From CAWDVH01 sp963805705 (lineage in GTDB: Bacteria > Actinomycetota > Actinomycetes > Streptosporangiales > Streptosporangiaceae): 64,000 nt of DNA. The DNA is taken from positions 124,001 to 188,000 of the forward strand of contig CAWDVH010000005.1 of the NCBI GenBank assembly GCA_963805705.1. The letters run 5' to 3'. Below are positions 63,104-64,000 of the stretch, piece after piece. The notes beneath the pieces are model-generated. The model was not told the DNA's origin. It saw nothing but the letters and a program-made list of their open reading frames with translations, and ran no database searches. Within the stretch, counting starts at the first letter, position 1, and every line of letters starts with the position of its first letter. A program made the position numbers and the translations under genes.

Positions 63104-64000
63104 ATGCGCAACTATCCTGCCAACCTGGGCCCGGCCGGGCCGGGAGCCGACATCGCGCCAGGCCGCATCACCGGGCCGGAGCTTGGTGATCATGTCGTCG
63201 CCATCGTCGTCTCCAGCGGGGTCACCATGCTCGAGCTCGGGTTCGCCTGCGAGGTCTTCGGCAGCCACTGGTCGGAGATACTCGGCGTTCCCTGGTATCG
63301 CGCTTTCGTGTGCGGGATCACACCGGGGCCGGTGACGGTCGATGCCGGATTCCAGATGCTGGCCCCGCACGGACTCGAGCGAATCCGCAGTGCCGACACC
63401 GTGATCGTGCTGCCGACCGTGTCCGATGAGCAGGCGCCGCCCGTGATGCACCAGGCCTTGCGACAGGCCCACGCACGAGGCAGCCGCATCGTCTCGCTGT
63501 GCACGGGTGCGTTCGTCCTGGCCGGAGCGGGACTGCTGGACGGCCGTCGCGCCACCACGCACTGGACAGAATGCGATGAATTCGCACGCCAGTATCCGAA
63601 GGTGACGGTCGACCCAGGGGTCCTGTTCGTCGACGACGGCGACATCCTGACCTCAGCCGGGAGCGCCGCCGGCATCGACCTGTGCCTGCACCTGGTCCGC
63701 CAGGACTACGGCACCGAGATCGCCACCCAGCTCGCCCGCCAGCTCGTGGTCCCGCCTCAGCGGGACGGAGGCCAGGCCCAGTACATCGACGCGCCGATGC
63801 CCGATCTCGACAGCTCCAGCCTGTTCACCGGCACTGTCGGCTGGCTCCAGGAGCATCTGGATGAACCGATCAGGGTCGAAGACCTGGCGGCTCGCTCCGC
63901 CATGAGCCCCCGGACCTTCGCCCGCCAGTTCCTGGCCACCACGGGCACGACCCCCTACCAGTGGCTGGTGCGCCAGCGCGTCCAGCTCGCCCAGCGGCTG
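63104..64000 (+). CDS. GlxA/AraC-family transcriptional regulator, 3' end outside the window
   Basis: At least 299 codons from ATG 63104 to the window end. Residues ~30-205 form a DJ-1/PfpI-like domain: VVAIVVSSGVTMLELGFACE, the nucleophile elbow SLCTGAFVLAGAGLLDG, THWTECDEFARQYP and LTSAGSAAGIDLCLHLVRQD. The AraC HTH follows: WLQEHLDEPIRVEDLAARSA, then MSPRTFARQFLATTGTTPYQ and WLVRQRVQLAQRL, where the sequence stops. GlxA-type proteins are usually ligand-sensing activators of catabolic genes. Its target is probably the divergent gene or one beyond the window. Confidence 0.88.
   Translation, partial: MRNYPANLGPAGPGADIAPGRITGPELGDHVVAIVVSSGVTMLELGFACEVFGSHWSEILGVPWYRAFVCGITPGPVTVDAGFQMLAPHGLERIRSADTVIVLPTVSDEQAPPVMHQALRQAHARGSRIVSLCTGAFVLAGAGLLDGRRATTHWTECDEFARQYPKVTVDPGVLFVDDGDILTSAGSAAGIDLCLHLVRQDYGTEIATQLARQLVVPPQRDGGQAQYIDAPMPDLDSSSLFTGTVGWLQEHLDEPIRVEDLAARSAMSPRTFARQFLATTGTTPYQWLVRQRVQLAQRL

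Overview
This is a high-GC actinobacterial chromosome segment. Evidence for this includes frequent GTG and TTG starts, dense 4-bp ATGA/GTGA overlaps, a SARP-type BTAD regulator, a DUF397 / XRE-DUF5753 / GHKL-ATPase / DUF574-type methyltransferase cluster, sigma-factor genes coupled to short partner genes, and a secreted GH12 glucanase. A Streptosporangiales- or Streptomyces-like soil organism fits, but the genus cannot be fixed from this sequence alone. I see no rRNA, tRNA, CRISPR array or complete insertion sequence. Gene content is mixed housekeeping and accessory.

Layout. 1-9.8 kb: the 3' part of a repeat-containing peptidase-S74 (tail-fibre-type) protein with a small coiled-coil partner, a signal peptidase II, a GNAT, a VOC protein, a very large membrane protein, an SGNH hydrolase lipoprotein, and a coupled FHA-protein/small-protein pair sharing an INNVD-x-DQ motif. 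10-21.5 kb: an isoprenylcysteine-type methyltransferase, an SMP-30 lactonase, a GH12 glucanase with a strong terminator, a ParB-like protein, LysR, a PQQ-type beta-propeller lipoprotein, a SARP regulator, an HhH protein with a beta-rich partner, SRPBCC and VapBC. 21.6-27.2 kb, minus strand: TerC, a methyltransferase, an MFS exporter fused to a cyclic-nucleotide-binding domain, and a PLP decarboxylase with the same kind of domain at its C-terminus. 27.4-29.6 kb: an FAD oxidoreductase divergent from an ECF sigma factor coupled to an SRPBCC protein, with a GGAACC/GGTTCC palindrome between them.

29.7-36.8 kb: a compact plus-strand run of response regulator, histidine kinase, small His/Pro-rich membrane protein, ferric-reductase-like haem membrane protein, NuoF-like SLBB protein (frameshifted), three-Cys ferredoxin, second membrane protein and NAGPA-type protein. 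It looks like a regulated transmembrane electron-transfer module. 36.9-41.9 kb: a cysteine-synthase-family enzyme, a sigma factor coupled to a double VOC protein, an ATP-dependent DNA ligase and a DUF4760-like protein. 42.1-47.4 kb: a formate dehydrogenase operon whose catalytic subunit reads through an in-frame TGA as selenocysteine, with a plausible SECIS hairpin after it and a 26-bp tandem repeat upstream. 48-52.4 kb: a 38-residue Lys-rich protein, then SDR, APH/DUF6285 and acyl-CoA dehydrogenase (frameshifted), probably a CoA-thioester catabolic set. 52.4-57.3 kb: the DUF397-type signalling cluster and a NarL-type two-component system. 57.5-64 kb: an ABC exporter, a winged-helix protein (frameshifted), a MarR/hydrolase chimera, an AhpD-like protein, SDR, a conserved hypothetical and the start of a GlxA/AraC regulator.

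Four genes contain a clean frame break. Two of these sit exactly on a 4-bp tandem duplication (13948-13955 and 33494-33501) and two look like loss of a single base in G-rich sequence. They may be real lesions or assembly errors; reads over those sites would decide.
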